A stretch of 64,000 nt of DNA, taken from assembly GCA_009360345.1 (NCBI GenBank), contig SPDP01000001.1, positions 1,302,001-1,366,000 of the forward strand, read 5' to 3'. The notes under the pieces are model-generated. The model did no database searches. It saw only the letters and a list, made by a program, of their open reading frames with translations, and was not told where the DNA came from. Shown in pieces: positions 34,689 through 45,625 of this stretch. Made by a program: the position numbers and the translations under genes. Source of the DNA: Alcaligenaceae bacterium SAGV5 (GTDB lineage: Bacteria > Pseudomonadota > Gammaproteobacteria > Burkholderiales > Burkholderiaceae_B). Positions within the stretch are counted from its first letter, which is position 1; each line of letters starts with the position of its first letter.

Positions 34689-35258
34689 CTAGGCCGATCG
34701 CCGGATGACCGGCCAGGCCCGCTGCAGGTAATACATCATCGACCACACCGTGAGCACGGCGGCGATCTCGATCAGCCGCGATCCCCACCACAGCACGTCG
34801 ATGCCGAATACCCGCCCCCCATACAGCAGGCACGGGATGGCGGTCATCTGCGCCGCGGTCTTGAACTTGCCCAGCCAGTGCACGGCGACGCTGGTACTGG
34901 CGCCGATCTTGGCCATCCACTCGCGCAGGGCCGAAATGGTGATCTCGCGGCCGATGATGACCAGCGCGATCATGGCGTCGACCCGTCCCAGGTTCAGCAG
35001 CACGAGCAGCGCCGCGCTGACCATGAGTTTGTCGGCCACGGGGTCCAGGAAGGCGCCGAACGAGGAGGTCTGGTTCAGCCTCCGCGCCAGCCAGCCGTCC
35101 AGCCAGTCCGTCAACGCGGCGAAGATGAACATGCCCGTGGCCACCGCATCGCGCACGGCCGTGGGCAGCACATGCTCCGGTACGTAGTACACGCTGACGA
35201 CCAGCGGGATCATCGCGATCCGCACCCAGGTCAGGATAATCGGCAGGTTCAGAGGCAT
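34689..35258 (-). CDS. pgsA: Phosphatidylglycerophosphate synthase
   Basis: PgsA transfers glycerol-3-phosphate to CDP-diacylglycerol, the committed step to phosphatidylglycerol, in the inner membrane. The 189-residue protein carries the complete CDP-alcohol phosphatidyltransferase motif DWLDGWLARRLNQ followed by FGAFLDPVADK, and four or more hydrophobic segments. Start MPLNLPIILTW is typical. It follows uvrC by 43 bases, an arrangement common in proteobacteria. Confidence 0.96.
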   Translation of the reverse strand: MPLNLPIILTWVRIAMIPLVVSVYYVPEHVLPTAVRDAVATGMFIFAALTDWLDGWLARRLNQTSSFGAFLDPVADKLMVSAALLVLLNLGRVDAMIALVIIGREITISALREWMAKIGASTSVAVHWLGKFKTAAQMTAIPCLLYGGRVFGIDVLWWGSRLIEIAAVLTVWSMMYYLQRAWPVIRRSA

Positions 35259-35301
35259 GATCGAATGCTAACAGGCTACAGGGAAAAGTTCTCGGAAAGG
35301 G

Positions 35302-37227
35302 TCAGTGCAACTGCCGGTGGATACGTTCGGCCAGATCCAGGGAAATGCCCTCGACGGAGGCCAGGTCCTCGACGCTGGCCGAGACCACCCCGCGCAGGCC
35401 GCCGAAACGCGCCAGCAGCCGCTGCCGGCGCTTGGCGCCGACACCCTCGATTTCCTCGAGCCGCGAGACATTGCGGGTCTTGGCCCGCCGCGCCCGCATG
35501 CCGGTGATGGCGAAGCGGTGCGCCTCGTCGCGGATCTGCGCGACCAGCATCAGGGCCGCCGACTCGCCCCCCAGCGCCAGCGGCTCCCGGCCATCGGCGA
35601 AAATCAGCGTTTCCAGGCCGACCTTGCGCCCTTCCCCCTTGGCGACGCCGACCAGCAGGCCGATGTCCAACCCCAGTTCGGCAAACACCTGGCGGGCGAT
35701 CTCGACCTGGCCCTTGCCACCGTCGATCAGCACGACGTCGGGCATGACCCCGTCCCCATCGGCGATTTTCTCGTAGCGGCGGGTCAGCACCTGCCGCATG
35801 GCCGCATAGTCGTCGCCGCCGGTGATGTCGTCGATATTGTAGCGACGATACTCTTTGGGCTGCATCGCATGGTGGTGGTAGACCACGCACGAAGCCTGCG
35901 TCGCCTCGCCCGCGGTATGGCTGATGTCGAAACACTCCATGCGCAGGGTTTCCAGCGCGGCCTCGTCGGCGTCGATGGCCAGCACCTGCGCCAGGGCCTC
36001 GGTGCGCGCCTGCTGCGATCCGGCCTCGGCCAGCACGCGCGCCAGCGCCAGTCCGGCATTCTTCCTGGCCTGGTCGAGCCAGCTCTTGCGTACGCCCTGC
36101 GGCTGCTTGACGAGATTGACCTTCGCGCCGGCCTGCTCCGCCAGCATCGCCACCAGGTCGGCATCGGGCAGGGGGTGCGACACCACGATGGTGCCGGGCA
36201 AGGCCCGATCGATGTAGTGCTGGGACATGAAAGCCTCCAGCACCTCGGCGGGCGAATCGCCATCGGCATGCGTGGGGAAAAATGCCTTGTCCCCCAGGTG
36301 CCGCCCGCCCCGTATCATCGCCAGGTTCACGCAGACCTTGCCGCCCTGCATGTCGACCGCGATCACGTCGGTATCGCCGCTGCCCCCTTCCATGGTCTGC
36401 TGGTGCAGCACGCGGGACAGCGCCGACAGTTGGTCGCGCAGGGCGGCGGCCTCCTCGAAACGCATCTCCTGCGACGCGGCGAACATCCGCGTCTCGATAT
36501 CCGTGAGCACGGCCTGGGTCTGGCCGCGCAGGAACTGCGTGGCCCGGTCCACGTCCAGGGCGTAGTCCGCGGCCGAGACCAGCCCCACGCAAGGCCCGGA
36601 GCAGCGATGGATCTGATAGAGCAGACAGGGCCTCGACCGGTTGGCGAAGACCGTGTCCTCGCAGGTGCGCAGGCGGAAAACCTTCTGCAGGATCTGTATG
36701 CTCTCGCGCACCGCCCATACGTTGGGGAACGGGCCGAAATACTGGTTGGCGCGGTCCGTGGCCCCGCGGTAGTAGGCGATGCGGGGGAAGGCGTGGCCGC
36801 TGACCTTCAGGTAGGGATAGGACTTGTCGTCGCGGAACAGGATGTTGTAGCGCGGCGCCAGCGACTTGATCAGGTTGTTTTCCAGCAGCAGGGCCTCGGC
36901 CTCGGACCGCGTCACGGTGACCTCGACGCGCGTCACCCGGGCCAGCATATGCGCGATGCGCGGGCTGCCCACCTGCTTCTGGAAATACGAAGACACCCGC
37001 TTCTTCAAATCCCGGGCCTTGCCGACGTACATCACCTCGCCTTCGGCGTTGATGTGCCGGTACACGCCGGGCAGGTGCGGAAGCTGCGCCAGGAAGGACT
37101 TGACGTCGAAGACCGGCGGAGCCTCTTGCGCGACGGCCGGCGCGGACGCCTCCTGGGGCGTCACGGGCACGTCCGGCTGCGCCGGCGTCTCCGGCGCCTG
37201 GGTGTCGTCCTTCTTGCGGCCGGCCAT
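35302..37227 (-). CDS. uvrC: Excinuclease ABC subunit C
   Basis: UvrC makes both incisions in nucleotide excision repair after UvrAB marks damage. The 641-residue protein has a GIY-YIG nuclease (46-125: [20 protein letters not shown]), a cysteine-rich linker, a UVR motif ([14 protein letters not shown]) that contacts UvrB, an RNase H-like C-terminal nuclease ([15 protein letters not shown]) and tandem HhH motifs at the end. The N-terminal 40 residues are a Pro/Ala-rich extension. It lies 14 bases after nagZ. Confidence 0.96.
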   Translation of the reverse strand: MAGRKKDDTQAPETPAQPDVPVTPQEASAPAVAQEAPPVFDVKSFLAQLPHLPGVYRHINAEGEVMYVGKARDLKKRVSSYFQKQVGSPRIAHMLARVTRVEVTVTRSEAEALLLENNLIKSLAPRYNILFRDDKSYPYLKVSGHAFPRIAYYRGATDRANQYFGPFPNVWAVRESIQILQKVFRLRTCEDTVFANRSRPCLLYQIHRCSGPCVGLVSAADYALDVDRATQFLRGQTQAVLTDIETRMFAASQEMRFEEAAALRDQLSALSRVLHQQTMEGGSGDTDVIAVDMQGGKVCVNLAMIRGGRHLGDKAFFPTHADGDSPAEVLEAFMSQHYIDRALPGTIVVSHPLPDADLVAMLAEQAGAKVNLVKQPQGVRKSWLDQARKNAGLALARVLAEAGSQQARTEALAQVLAIDADEAALETLRMECFDISHTAGEATQASCVVYHHHAMQPKEYRRYNIDDITGGDDYAAMRQVLTRRYEKIADGDGVMPDVVLIDGGKGQVEIARQVFAELGLDIGLLVGVAKGEGRKVGLETLIFADGREPLALGGESAALMLVAQIRDEAHRFAITGMRARRAKTRNVSRLEEIEGVGAKRRQRLLARFGGLRGVVSASVEDLASVEGISLDLAERIHRQLH

Positions 37228-37241
37228 GTCCCGCCCTTCCC

Positions 37242-38315
37242 TCAGGCGCCGGCCCGCGCCAGCGCCTGGACCGCCTTGCGGGCCTTGCGATAGGCCGGAT
37301 CGGCCGCCAGCGCCTGCCAGTCCTGGGCGGCGAATTTCGGCTTGAGCGAACGGATGCGCGCCACCGACGCCGGATCCTGGGTCCAGCCGAGCCGGCCCAG
37401 CAGATCGTCCGCCAGGTCCGGCCGGTTGCAGACCAGCACCATGTCGCAGCCCGCGCGCAGCGCGGCCATCGCCCGGCCGTGGATGTCGCCCGCCACCGAG
37501 GCGCCTTCCATGGTCAGATCGTCGGAGAACACCACACCGCCGTACTGGAGCCGTTTGCGCAACACGGTCGTCACCCACTTGCGCGAGAACCCCGCGGGCG
37601 ACTTGTCGACCCGCGGATAGATGACATGGGCCGGCATGACCGCCCCCAGGAGGGCATCGCCCAGCCAGCGATAGGGCTGCGCGTCTTCGCCCAGCACTTC
37701 TTCCAGCGAACGGTCGTCCACCGGAATCTCGTGATGGGAGTCGGCCGCGGCAAAGCCGTGGCCGGGGAAATGCTTGCCGCAGGCGGACATGCCGGCCAGC
37801 GCCAGCCCCTGGACCAGCGCCCGGGCCAGCATGGCCACCACGCGCGGATCGCGGTGGAAGGAGCGGTCGCGGATGACGCGGCTTTCGCCGAAATCCAGGT
37901 CCAGCACCGGCGTGAAGCTCAGGTCCACGCCGCAGGCCCGCAGTTCGGCGGCCAGCACCCGCCCCGTATCGGTAGCCGCGCGCATGGCGTCGAGCGGGTC
38001 GTTGTCCCACAGGCGCCCCAGGGCGCGCATGGGCGGCAACACGGTGAAACCGTCGCTGCGGAAACGCTGGACCCGTCCGCCTTCGTGATCGACCGCGATC
38101 AAGAGCGGCTCGCCACGCGCGGCACGGATGTCGGCGGTCAGTTTGCTCAGTTGCGCCCGGTCGCGGAAATTGCGGGCGAACAGGATCACCCCGCCCACCA
38201 GCGGATGGCGCAGCCGCTCGGCCTCGGCGGCCGCCAGCTCGAAACCCGCCACGTCCACCATCACGGGGCCGGGGGCAAGCGAAGAAGAAAGGGATGCGGT
38301 CATGATCGGATTCAT
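37242..38315 (-). CDS. nagZ: Beta-N-acetylhexosaminidase NagZ
   Basis: This 357-residue GH3 enzyme removes GlcNAc from anhydromuropeptides in the cytoplasm during peptidoglycan recycling. It shows [18 protein letters not shown], the mobile-loop DSHHEIP containing the catalytic His, and the nucleophile Asp in [12 protein letters not shown]. The ATG at 38315 overlaps the acpS stop by one base (TGATG); a GTG at 38318 is the alternative. In other bacteria NagZ products control AmpC induction. Confidence 0.95.
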   Translation of the reverse strand: MNPIMTASLSSSLAPGPVMVDVAGFELAAAEAERLRHPLVGGVILFARNFRDRAQLSKLTADIRAARGEPLLIAVDHEGGRVQRFRSDGFTVLPPMRALGRLWDNDPLDAMRAATDTGRVLAAELRACGVDLSFTPVLDLDFGESRVIRDRSFHRDPRVVAMLARALVQGLALAGMSACGKHFPGHGFAAADSHHEIPVDDRSLEEVLGEDAQPYRWLGDALLGAVMPAHVIYPRVDKSPAGFSRKWVTTVLRKRLQYGGVVFSDDLTMEGASVAGDIHGRAMAALRAGCDMVLVCNRPDLADDLLGRLGWTQDPASVARIRSLKPKFAAQDWQALAADPAYRKARKAVQALARAGA

Positions 38316-38746
38316 CACGGGCGCCGCGTCTCGACGATGACATAGGCGGCGACCATGTCGTGTTCGTCGGTCAGCGACACGTGGGCAGCGCCGAAGCGCG
38401 CCTCGTACCAGGTCTTGAGCGGCTCGGCCAGGACCACGATGGGCCGTCCGCCGGGCGCGTTGAGCGTCTGCATGCGGCGCCAGGCCATGGGCATGCGCAT
38501 GCCCAGCCCCACGGCCTTGGAAAAGGCCTCCTTGGCGGCGAAGCGGGTGGCCAGGAAACGCACACCGCGCTGCGGGTCGCGGTTCCTGCGCGCGGTGAAT
38601 TTCGCGAACTCCTCGGCGCCCAGGATTTTCTGCGCGAAGCGGTCGCCGCGGCGGGCCAGGGCCTGCTCAATGCGCTCCACCCGCAGCAAGTCGATGCCGA
38701 TACCGGCCAGGGCGGGAAGCGCGCCGTCGCGCAGCGATTCGGGCAT
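38315..38746 (-). CDS. acpS: Holo-[acyl-carrier-protein] synthase
   Basis: AcpS transfers 4'-phosphopantetheine from CoA to Ser37 of the acyl carrier protein encoded at 51514. The 143-residue protein has the two family motifs [16 protein letters not shown] (Mg-binding Asp) and [11 protein letters not shown] (Glu, Lys). Its ATG shares one base with the pdxJ stop, so start 38746 is preferred to the TTG just before. Confidence 0.95.
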   Translation of the reverse strand: MPESLRDGALPALAGIGIDLLRVERIEQALARRGDRFAQKILGAEEFAKFTARRNRDPQRGVRFLATRFAAKEAFSKAVGLGMRMPMAWRRMQTLNAPGGRPIVVLAEPLKTWYEARFGAAHVSLTDEHDMVAAYVIVETRRP

Positions 38747-39492
38747 CAATGCGCCGGCCTCGGCAAAGTGCCGCTGCGCGCGGTGATCATCAGCGCCTTC
38801 ATCTCGCGCACCGCCGCCTCCAGGCCGCAGAACACGGATTGGGCGATGATGGCATGGCCGATATTGAGCTCGGCGATGCCGTCCAGGGCGGCGACCGGCT
38901 GCACGTTTTCATAGTGCAGCCCGTGCCCCGCATTGACCCGCAGGCCCTGCCGCAACCCGACCGCCACCGCATCCCGGATGCGCGCCAGCTCCCGCTGCGC
39001 GCCATCCGCCACGGCCTCGGCATACGCGCCGGTGTGCAGCTCGATCACGGTCGCGCCGGCACGGGCGGCGGCCTCGATCTGGTCCGCCTGCGGATCGATG
39101 AACAGCGACACCCGGATGCCGGCATCGTGCAATCGCGACACGGCGGCCTTCACGTCGTCGAAATGCCCCAGCACGTCCAGCCCGCCCTCGGTGGTGAGTT
39201 CCTGGCGCTTCTCGGGTACCAGGCAGACATCCTGCGGCCGGATCCGGCAGGCGATCTCCAGCATTTCCGCCGTGATCGCGCACTCCAGGTTCATGCGCGT
39301 ACGCAGCTTGCCGCGCAGGCTCTCGACATCGGCATCCTGGATGTGCCGGCGGTCCTCGCGCAGATGCAGCGTGATCAGATCCGCCCCCGCCTCCTCGGCC
39401 ACCAGCGCGGCCCGGACCGGATCCGGATAGGAAACGTGCCGCTGCTGCCGCAGCGTCGCCACGTGATCGATATTGACGCCCAGATCAATCAT
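38746..39492 (-). CDS. pdxJ: Pyridoxine 5'-phosphate synthase
   Basis: PdxJ condenses 1-deoxyxylulose 5-phosphate with 3-amino-2-oxopropyl phosphate to make pyridoxine 5'-phosphate. The 248-residue TIM barrel shows [46 protein letters not shown] and [11 protein letters not shown], all diagnostic. It is coupled to acpS, as in many proteobacteria. A 116-base gap holding a repeat separates it from recO. Confidence 0.97.
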   Translation of the reverse strand: MIDLGVNIDHVATLRQQRHVSYPDPVRAALVAEEAGADLITLHLREDRRHIQDADVESLRGKLRTRMNLECAITAEMLEIACRIRPQDVCLVPEKRQELTTEGGLDVLGHFDDVKAAVSRLHDAGIRVSLFIDPQADQIEAAARAGATVIELHTGAYAEAVADGAQRELARIRDAVAVGLRQGLRVNAGHGLHYENVQPVAALDGIAELNIGHAIIAQSVFCGLEAAVREMKALMITARSGTLPRPAH

Positions 39493-39559
39493 GGATATTC
39501 AATCGTCCCATCTATCTATTCAAACACTCGCATCACCCACGCCGTCTCCAGGATGCGCC

Positions 39560-39663
39560 GGATCCGGCTTCGCCGGTCCGGCCGCATCGCCGAGGCCCCC
39601 CTGGCGGCCTACGGCCGCTCCCCCTCAAGGGGACGGCGCTGGCGGACCGGCGCAGCCGGATCC
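39560..39663. repeat. Dispersed GC-rich repeat, copy A (inverted pair)
   Basis: Two copies of the unit face each other: 39560-39580 (GGATCCGGCTTCGCCGG...) and its reverse complement within 39635-39663 (GGCGCTGGCGGACCGG... ending AGCCGGATCC). A CCCCTCAAGGGG hairpin lies between them at 39621-39632. It fills the pdxJ-recO gap. The pair could fold into a long stem in the operon mRNA, similar in layout to a BIME. Confidence 0.8.
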
Positions 39664-40520
39664 GCGGCGCCCTGCGTCGAAACCATGGCGTTCAGGTCCC
39701 GCAAGACCTGCCGCGTCGCCAGCGGCCGGCCATTCATATGATAGTCCAGCCGTTCCCGCAGCAAGCGGCGCAGCTCGGGCTCGGCAGCGGCGTCCTCGAA
39801 ACGGCCCGCGGCCAGCGCCAGCAGCGATTCGCCGGCGATGGGCGTACCCAGTTGCGGCGCCTCGGGCTCTTCCTGCTCCGGCCCCGCCTCCAGCGGGACA
39901 CGGTAGCGAACGCCCGCCCGCACGGGCTCCTCGGCGCCCGTGGCGGCCGGATCGAAGCCATAGCCGATTTCGCACAACAGCCGCCATTCGAACTCCCTCA
40001 AGGCGCTCGACAACCGGGGATGCGCGGCCAGGCGGGCCAGCGCGTCGACATAGGCGTCGTACAACGACTCATGAGGATCGTCGCGCCCCAACAGGCGCAG
40101 CAGCAGTTCGTTCAGGTACCACCCCGACATGGCCGCCGCGCCCTGCAAACGCTGTGGGGCCCCGGACCACTCGGCCCGCACCAGGGTCTTGATCTCGCCG
40201 GCGCCGCTCCAGGACAGGCTCAGCCGCTGGAAGGCGATCAGCACCGGCCGCAGCGCCGAATGCGGCCGCTTCGCGCCCTTGGCCACCAGGGCCAGCCGTC
40301 CGTGCGAACGCGTGAACACGTCCAGGATCAGCGAGGTTTCGCGATAGGGATAGCTGTGGATCAGGAAGGCGGGGACATCGTCCACCCGGTGCCCGCGGCC
40401 ACGCGGGCGCGCCTGCCTGGCCGGTGCGGGAGCGGCCGCCAGGGGCGTCCGCCGGAACAGCGATCCTGCGGCGTCGGGCAAGATCTCGTCCGGCGCCACG
40501 GGATCCAGGGAATTACTCAT
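39609..40520 (-). CDS. recO: DNA repair protein RecO
   Basis: RecO loads RecA with RecR at gaps and anneals complementary strands. The 303-residue protein has the OB-fold start [38 protein letters not shown] and the central helical domain ([35 protein letters not shown]). About 48 extra residues precede the OB fold and a tail follows. Its last codons run into repeat copy A, so the final approximately 18 residues ([16 protein letters not shown]) are encoded by repeat sequence. The start overlaps the era stop by 8 bases. Confidence 0.93.
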   Translation of the reverse strand: MSNSLDPVAPDEILPDAAGSLFRRTPLAAAPAPARQARPRGRGHRVDDVPAFLIHSYPYRETSLILDVFTRSHGRLALVAKGAKRPHSALRPVLIAFQRLSLSWSGAGEIKTLVRAEWSGAPQRLQGAAAMSGWYLNELLLRLLGRDDPHESLYDAYVDALARLAAHPRLSSALREFEWRLLCEIGYGFDPAATGAEEPVRAGVRYRVPLEAGPEQEEPEAPQLGTPIAGESLLALAAGRFEDAAAEPELRRLLRERLDYHMNGRPLATRQVLRDLNAMVSTQGAADPAAPVRQRRPLEGERP

Positions 40521-41418
40521 AACCCAGGTCGCGCAGCGCGCTTTCGCGCTCGGCCCAACCCTTGCGCACCTTCACGTAGATTTCCAGGTGCACCGGCTTG
40601 TCGAGCAGCTTGGCGATGTCCTGCCTGGCCTCGGTGGCGATGCGCTTCATGCGTTCGCCCCCCGTTCCCAGCAATATCGGCCGGTGGCTGTCGCGGTCGA
40701 CGATCACGCAGGCCGCGATGCGGGTCACGCGGGGCTGCTCTTCCCATTGCTCGATGACCACGGTCGACCCGTAGGGCAGCTCGTCGCCGACCAGGCGGAA
40801 GATCTTCTCGCGGATGAGTTCGCTGGCGATGAAGCGCACCGGCCGGTCGGTCAGGGTATCTTCCTCGAACATGGGCTCGCCTTCGGGCAGGCCCTTGCCG
40901 ATCTCGTCCAGCAAATGGTCGAGCTGGCGCGACTTGGCGGCGCTGACCGGCACGACGGCATCGTAGGGATGCAACCCCATGATGCGCGAGACGTAGGGAA
41001 ACAGCGCGTCGCGGTCCTTGAGCAGATCGGTCTTGTTCACGGCCAGGATGCGCCGCGCCCGCGCCGGCAGCAGCGGCAGCAGATTGGCGTCGCCCTCGGA
41101 CCACTTGCCGGCCTCGACCACGTGCACCACGACGTCCACGTCCGCCAGTGCCTGGGTCACCACCCGGTTCATCATGCGGTTCATCGCGCCGCCATGCCGG
41201 GTCTGGAAACCCGGCGTATCGACAAAGACGAATTGCTCGGGGCCGCGCGTGTAGACGCCGTGGATGCGGTGGCGCGTGGTCTGCGCCTTGCGCGAGACGA
41301 TGCTGACCTTGGCGCCGATCAGCGCGTTCAGCAAGGTCGACTTGCCCACGTTGGGCCGGCCGACGATGGCAACGAAACCGCAGCGGCTGGCGATGGGGGA
41401 ATCAGAGGGCATGGTCAT
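40513..41418 (-). CDS. era: GTPase Era
   Basis: Era is a GTPase that binds 16S rRNA near its 3' end and helps assemble the 30S subunit. The 301-residue protein has G1 [10 protein letters not shown]3 DTPGF, G4 NKTDLL, and a C-terminal KH domain ([23 protein letters not shown]). Start and end overlap rnc (4 bases) and recO (8 bases), the usual rnc-era-recO order. Confidence 0.97.
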   Translation of the reverse strand: MTMPSDSPIASRCGFVAIVGRPNVGKSTLLNALIGAKVSIVSRKAQTTRHRIHGVYTRGPEQFVFVDTPGFQTRHGGAMNRMMNRVVTQALADVDVVVHVVEAGKWSEGDANLLPLLPARARRILAVNKTDLLKDRDALFPYVSRIMGLHPYDAVVPVSAAKSRQLDHLLDEIGKGLPEGEPMFEEDTLTDRPVRFIASELIREKIFRLVGDELPYGSTVVIEQWEEQPRVTRIAACVIVDRDSHRPILLGTGGERMKRIATEARQDIAKLLDKPVHLEIYVKVRKGWAERESALRDLGYE

Positions 41419-42359
41419 TTCTTGACAGCGGACTGCCCCGGGGCGGACAGGGTCTCGCCCGCGGGCGAGACCGCCGGAGGTGCTGCTTGGGGTTCTTTCC
41501 TGGGCACGGCCACCGCGATCGGCGCCTTGCTTTCGGCCGCGTGGGTCGAGGTGATCTTGGCGACCGGCGCCTCGGTCACGGGTGGCTTGGCCACGGCAAC
41601 GCTTGCCGGCTCGTCCGGCACTTCCTGCGCCACCGCCACCGGCAGCGACAACTGGGCCGTCTTGCGCGCGCGCGGCGAGCGCTTGGCGGGCGTCGGATTG
41701 GCGGCCAGCGCCGCCTCCAGCGCCTGCTTGGCGGCCGCCTGTTCAGCCGCGCGGCGGCTGCCGCCTATGCCCACCACCTGCACATCCAGCTTGGGGATGG
41801 CGCACTCGACTTCGAATTCCTGGCTGTGCGCCGCGCCATGCGTGGCCACCACCGTGTACACCGGCAGCGCGATCTTGCGGCCCTGCAGGTATTCCTGCAG
41901 CAGCGTCTTGGCATCCTTGCCCAGCGTCTTGGGGTCGACGGTCTCGAGCACGGGTTTGTAGAGGCGGGCGATCACCGTGCTGGCCGCATCGAAGCCCCCA
42001 TCCATGAAGATGGCGCCGAAGACGGCCTCGAGCGTGTCGGCCAGGATGGAAGGCCGGCGGAAACCGCCGCTCTTGAGTTCACCTTCTCCCAGCCGCAGGA
42101 AACGGGACAATTCCACGCGCTGCGCGATATCCGCCAACGACGCCTGCTTGACCAGGTTCGCGCGCAGGCGGGACAGGTCGCCTTCGTCTATCCGCGCGAA
42201 GCGGTCGTACAGCAGCGAGGCGATCGCGCAGTTCAGCACGCTGTCGCCCAGGAATTCCAGGCGCTCGTTGTGCTTGCTGCTATGGCTGCGATGCGTCAGC
42301 GCCTGCTCCAGGAGGCTCTTGTTCCTGAAGGTGTAGGCGAGGCTGGTCTCGAGGTTCAT
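41415..42359 (-). CDS. rnc: Ribonuclease III with a C-terminal extension
   Basis: RNase III cuts double-stranded RNA, including the 30S rRNA precursor. The catalytic domain (residues 1-145) has the signature [10 protein letters not shown] with Asp39, and Glu111 in [11 protein letters not shown]; the dsRNA-binding domain covers about 150-220 ([34 protein letters not shown]). A further 93 residues (222-314), rich in Ala, Pro, Lys and Val, have no counterpart in the 226-residue E. coli enzyme and look disordered. The stop overlaps era by four bases. Confidence 0.96.
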   Translation of the reverse strand: MNLETSLAYTFRNKSLLEQALTHRSHSSKHNERLEFLGDSVLNCAIASLLYDRFARIDEGDLSRLRANLVKQASLADIAQRVELSRFLRLGEGELKSGGFRRPSILADTLEAVFGAIFMDGGFDAASTVIARLYKPVLETVDPKTLGKDAKTLLQEYLQGRKIALPVYTVVATHGAAHSQEFEVECAIPKLDVQVVGIGGSRRAAEQAAAKQALEAALAANPTPAKRSPRARKTAQLSLPVAVAQEVPDEPASVAVAKPPVTEAPVAKITSTHAAESKAPIAVAVPRKEPQAAPPAVSPAGETLSAPGQSAVKK

Positions 42360-42668
42360 GCCCCCCCCCTACGCGCTTCGCGCGCCCGGCATGGTGAGCC
42401 CCCAGCCGCTACGCGGCAGCCCCCCGAGGGGGCGGGGACCCGCCTTGGGGCGGCCCGGCGCCGGGTCCCCCGGGGCGGCACTGGCGGACCGGCGGAGCCG
42501 GATCCGCTTGCCCATGGGTACGATCCGGCTGATGGGAGATGGCGAAACTGCGTAACGGGGCAATGCGTATGCGCGGCCGTGCTGCCAGGCGCGGCGGGCG
42601 CTCGCGGCGGGGTGCGACAGGCGAAGGTAGGCGACGAGTTCATGCGGTGCGGCGCATGGCGCAAGACA
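42360..42668. repeat. 309-bp gap with dispersed repeat copy B
   Basis: The lepB-rnc gap has no gene. The repeat core lies at 42477-42505 (GGCACTGGCGGACCGG... AGCCGGATCC). Just before it, GGGGACCCG at 42434-42442 pairs with CGGGTCCCC at 42462-42470 to form a further stem. A CCCCCGAGGGGG hairpin at 42421-42432 matches the hairpin next to other copies. The part from 42510 to 42668 shows nothing I can name. Confidence 0.75.
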
Positions 42669-43571
42669 TCAATGGAAGCGGCCAATCCGTTTCAGGTCCC
42701 CGAAATTCATCCAGACGAAAAACGCCTTGCCCACGATATTCGAATCCGGCACGAAACCCCAATAGCGGCTGTCCGCGCTGTTATCCCGATTATCACCCAT
42801 GACGAAATAATTGCCTGCGGGCACTTTGCAACGTACGCCCTCGCGGGAATACTGGCAGGCCTCACGATTCGGATAGCCACCAAACGGGTCTATTTCCGGT
42901 GAACGTCGCTCATCTATCAATATCTGATGGTCTACGCCTTTGAGATTTTCGCTGTACAGCGCGGCGTACGAAACCCGGTCGGGGTCGAAATATTCCCCTA
43001 GCTTCTTCATGGGTACTTCCTGGCCATTGATGGTCAGCCGCTTGTTCAGGTAGGCCACCTCATCGCCCGGCACGCCGATCACGCGCTTGATGTAGTCGAC
43101 CTGAGGATCGACGGGGTAGCGGAACACGACGACGTCGCCGCGCTGCGGATCCCCCAGCGGGACGACCTTCTTGTCCACGATGGGCAGGCGCAGGCCGTAC
43201 GAGAATTTGTTCACCAGGATGAGATCGCCGATCTGCAGCGTGGGAATCATGGAACCCGAGGGGATGCGGAAAGGCTCGACCACGAACGAACGCAGCACGA
43301 ATACAAACAGGATGACCGGAAAAAAGCTGACGGAATACTCGACCCACCACGGCATCTTGCCGGCGCGGTCCACCACCTCCTGCCGCTGGCGCACGACTTC
43401 GGTCTCGCCGCTGGCCGCGCGCACCGACTGGGCACGGCCAGCGTCGAACTCGGCGGCCGCGCGGGCCATGCGCGCGGTGCGCTGCGGACGCAGCGACAGG
43501 CGGTCGAAGGCCCAGACGATGCCGGTCACGACCAGCAGCACGAACAGGATCAGCGCGAAATTCAGGCTCAT
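42669..43571 (-). CDS. lepB: Signal peptidase I
   Basis: LepB removes signal peptides from exported proteins at the periplasmic face. The 300-residue protein has two N-terminal membrane segments (residues 3-22 and 80-98), the nucleophile Ser107 in RIPSGSMIPTL, general base Lys162 in DYIKRVIG, and GDNRDNSADSRYWGFV. GGGGAAGG lies just before the ATG. It follows lepA by 37 bases, the classical lepA-lepB pair. Confidence 0.97.
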   Translation of the reverse strand: MSLNFALILFVLLVVTGIVWAFDRLSLRPQRTARMARAAAEFDAGRAQSVRAASGETEVVRQRQEVVDRAGKMPWWVEYSVSFFPVILFVFVLRSFVVEPFRIPSGSMIPTLQIGDLILVNKFSYGLRLPIVDKKVVPLGDPQRGDVVVFRYPVDPQVDYIKRVIGVPGDEVAYLNKRLTINGQEVPMKKLGEYFDPDRVSYAALYSENLKGVDHQILIDERRSPEIDPFGGYPNREACQYSREGVRCKVPAGNYFVMGDNRDNSADSRYWGFVPDSNIVGKAFFVWMNFGDLKRIGRFH

Positions 43572-43608
43572 GCCGCCTTCCCCTCGATATGGTTCAGAAC
43601 ACCGCGGT

Positions 43609-45402
43609 TCATTTATCCTCCACCTGCAGAATGGCCAGGAAAGCCTCTTGCGGAATCTCGACGCTGCCGACCTGCTTCATGCGTTTCTTGCCGGCCTTCT
43701 GCTTCTCGAGCAGCTTCTTCTTGCGGGAAATGTCCCCGCCATAGCACTTGGCCAGCACGTTCTTGCGCAAGGCCTTGACGTTTTCCCGCGCGATGACCTC
43801 GGCGCCGATCGCGGCCTGGATGGCCACGTCATACATCTGCCGGGGAATCAGTTCGCGCATGCGGGCGGTCACGTCCCGCCCGCGGGCGCGGGCGTTCGCG
43901 CGGTGCACGATGAGCGACAGCGCGTCGACCTTGTCGCCGTTGATCAGCAAGTCGACCCGCACCACGTCGGCGCTGCGGTATTCCTTGAATTCGTAGTCCA
44001 TCGAAGCGTAGCCCCGGGACACGGACTTCAGCTTGTCGAAGAAATCCAGGACGATTTCGGCCAGCGGAATCTCGTAGGTCAGGTGGACCTGGCGGCCATG
44101 GTAGGCCATGTTGATCTGGATGCCGCGCTTGGCCGTGCACAGGGTGATGACCGGCCCCACGTACTCCTGCGGCATGAACAGCGTGACCGTGACGATGGGT
44201 TCGCGCACCTCGGCGATCTTGCCCACTTCGGGCATCTTGGACGGACTGTCGACGATGACCACCGAGCCGTCGCGCAGCTCGACCTCGTAGACCACCGACG
44301 GCGCGGTGGTGATGAGGTCCATGTCGAATTCGCGTTCCAGCCGCTCCTGCACGATCTCCATGTGCAGCAGCCCCAGGAAGCCGCAGCGGAAGCCGAAGCC
44401 CAGCGCCTGCGATACCTCGGGGTCGTACATCAGCGCGGCATCGTTGAGCTTGAGCTTCTCGAGCGAATCGCGCAGCGAGTCGTACTCGCTGGACTCGACC
44501 GGATACAGGCCCGCGAACACCTGCGGCTTGACTTCCTTGAACCCCGGCAGCGGCACGGCGGCGGGTTTGGAGGCGTGCGTGATGGTGTCGCCCACCTTGG
44601 CGTGCTTGAGTTCCTTGATACCGGCGATGATGAAACCCACCTCCCCCGCCGACAGGTGCGCGCGGGGCTCGGACTTGGGCGTGAACACGCCCACCTGTTC
44701 GCACAGGTGGGCGGCGCCCGTGGCCATCAGCAACAGCTTTTCCTTGGGCTTGAGCACGCCATTGATCACGCGCACCAGCATCACCACGCCCACGTAATTG
44801 TCGAACCAGGAGTCGATGATGAGTGCCTGCAGCGGCTCGGCGGCACTGCCCTCGGGCGGCGGGATGCGGGCGATGACGGCTTCCAGGATGTCATCGATCC
44901 CCATGCCGGTCTTCGCGCTGGCCGGAATGGCGTCGTCCGCGGGGATCCCGATGACTTCCTCGATTTCCTGCTTGGCGGTTTCAGGATCTGCCTGCGGCAG
45001 GTCCATCTTGTTCAGCACCGGCACGACTTCGACGCCCAGCTCGATGGCCGTATAGCAGTTCGCGACGGTCTGGGCCTCCACGCCCTGGGAGGCGTCGACC
45101 ACCAGCAGCGCGCCCTCGCAGGCGGACAGCGAGCGGCTGACCTCGTACGAGAAATCCACGTGCCCCGGGGTGTCGATCAGGTTCAGGTTGTAGGTCTTGC
45201 CGTCCCGGGCCTGGTAGTGCAGCGCGGCGGTCTGGGCCTTGATCGTGATGCCGCGCTCGCGCTCGATGTCCATCGAGTCGAGTACCTGGGCCTCCATTTC
45301 CCGGTCCGACAAGCCCCCGCAGCGGTGGATGATGCGGTCGGCAAGCGTCGATTTGCCGTGATCGATGTGGGCAATGATGGAGAAATTGCGAATGTGCTGC
45401 AT
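43609..45402 (-). CDS. lepA: Elongation factor 4 (LepA)
   Basis: EF-4 is a ribosome-bound GTPase that affects initiation and back-translocation. The 597-residue protein has G1 [10 protein letters not shown]3 DTPGHVDF, G4 [11 protein letters not shown]-like domains and the LepA-specific C-terminal domain ending near [20 protein letters not shown]. The ATG at 45402 gives the standard [12 protein letters not shown] start; the frame extends eight codons further without support. Confidence 0.97.
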   Translation of the reverse strand: MQHIRNFSIIAHIDHGKSTLADRIIHRCGGLSDREMEAQVLDSMDIERERGITIKAQTAALHYQARDGKTYNLNLIDTPGHVDFSYEVSRSLSACEGALLVVDASQGVEAQTVANCYTAIELGVEVVPVLNKMDLPQADPETAKQEIEEVIGIPADDAIPASAKTGMGIDDILEAVIARIPPPEGSAAEPLQALIIDSWFDNYVGVVMLVRVINGVLKPKEKLLLMATGAAHLCEQVGVFTPKSEPRAHLSAGEVGFIIAGIKELKHAKVGDTITHASKPAAVPLPGFKEVKPQVFAGLYPVESSEYDSLRDSLEKLKLNDAALMYDPEVSQALGFGFRCGFLGLLHMEIVQERLEREFDMDLITTAPSVVYEVELRDGSVVIVDSPSKMPEVGKIAEVREPIVTVTLFMPQEYVGPVITLCTAKRGIQINMAYHGRQVHLTYEIPLAEIVLDFFDKLKSVSRGYASMDYEFKEYRSADVVRVDLLINGDKVDALSLIVHRANARARGRDVTARMRELIPRQMYDVAIQAAIGAEVIARENVKALRKNVLAKCYGGDISRKKKLLEKQKAGKKRMKQVGSVEIPQEAFLAILQVEDK

Positions 45403-45459
45403 GCGATCCGAAAGTAGTGAGCCCACCCCCTGCGCGCTACACGCGCCCCCTCAAGGGGT

Positions 45460-45488
45460 GGCACGGGCGAACCGGCAAAGCCGGATCC
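45460..45488 (+). repeat. Dispersed GC-rich repeat, copy C
   Basis: The core reads GGCACGGGCGAACCGG then CAAAGCCGGATCC, three differences from the consensus. It is preceded by CCCCTCAAGGGG (45448-45458) and GCGCGCTACACGCGCC, and followed by GGTGCCCTGG. It lies between mucD and lepA; the remainder of the 45403-45625 gap holds nothing recognisable. Confidence 0.75.
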
Positions 45489-45625
45489 ACGGTGCCCTGG
45501 GGACTTGCAAAAAAAGGGGGGCGCAACGCGCCCCGCCTGTATCGGGCCTCGCGGGGCGTTCCCGCGCGGCCTGCCTGATATGTCGCGACCCGGCATTTTA
45601 CCGCCGCGCGCGAATGTCTGCCCGA

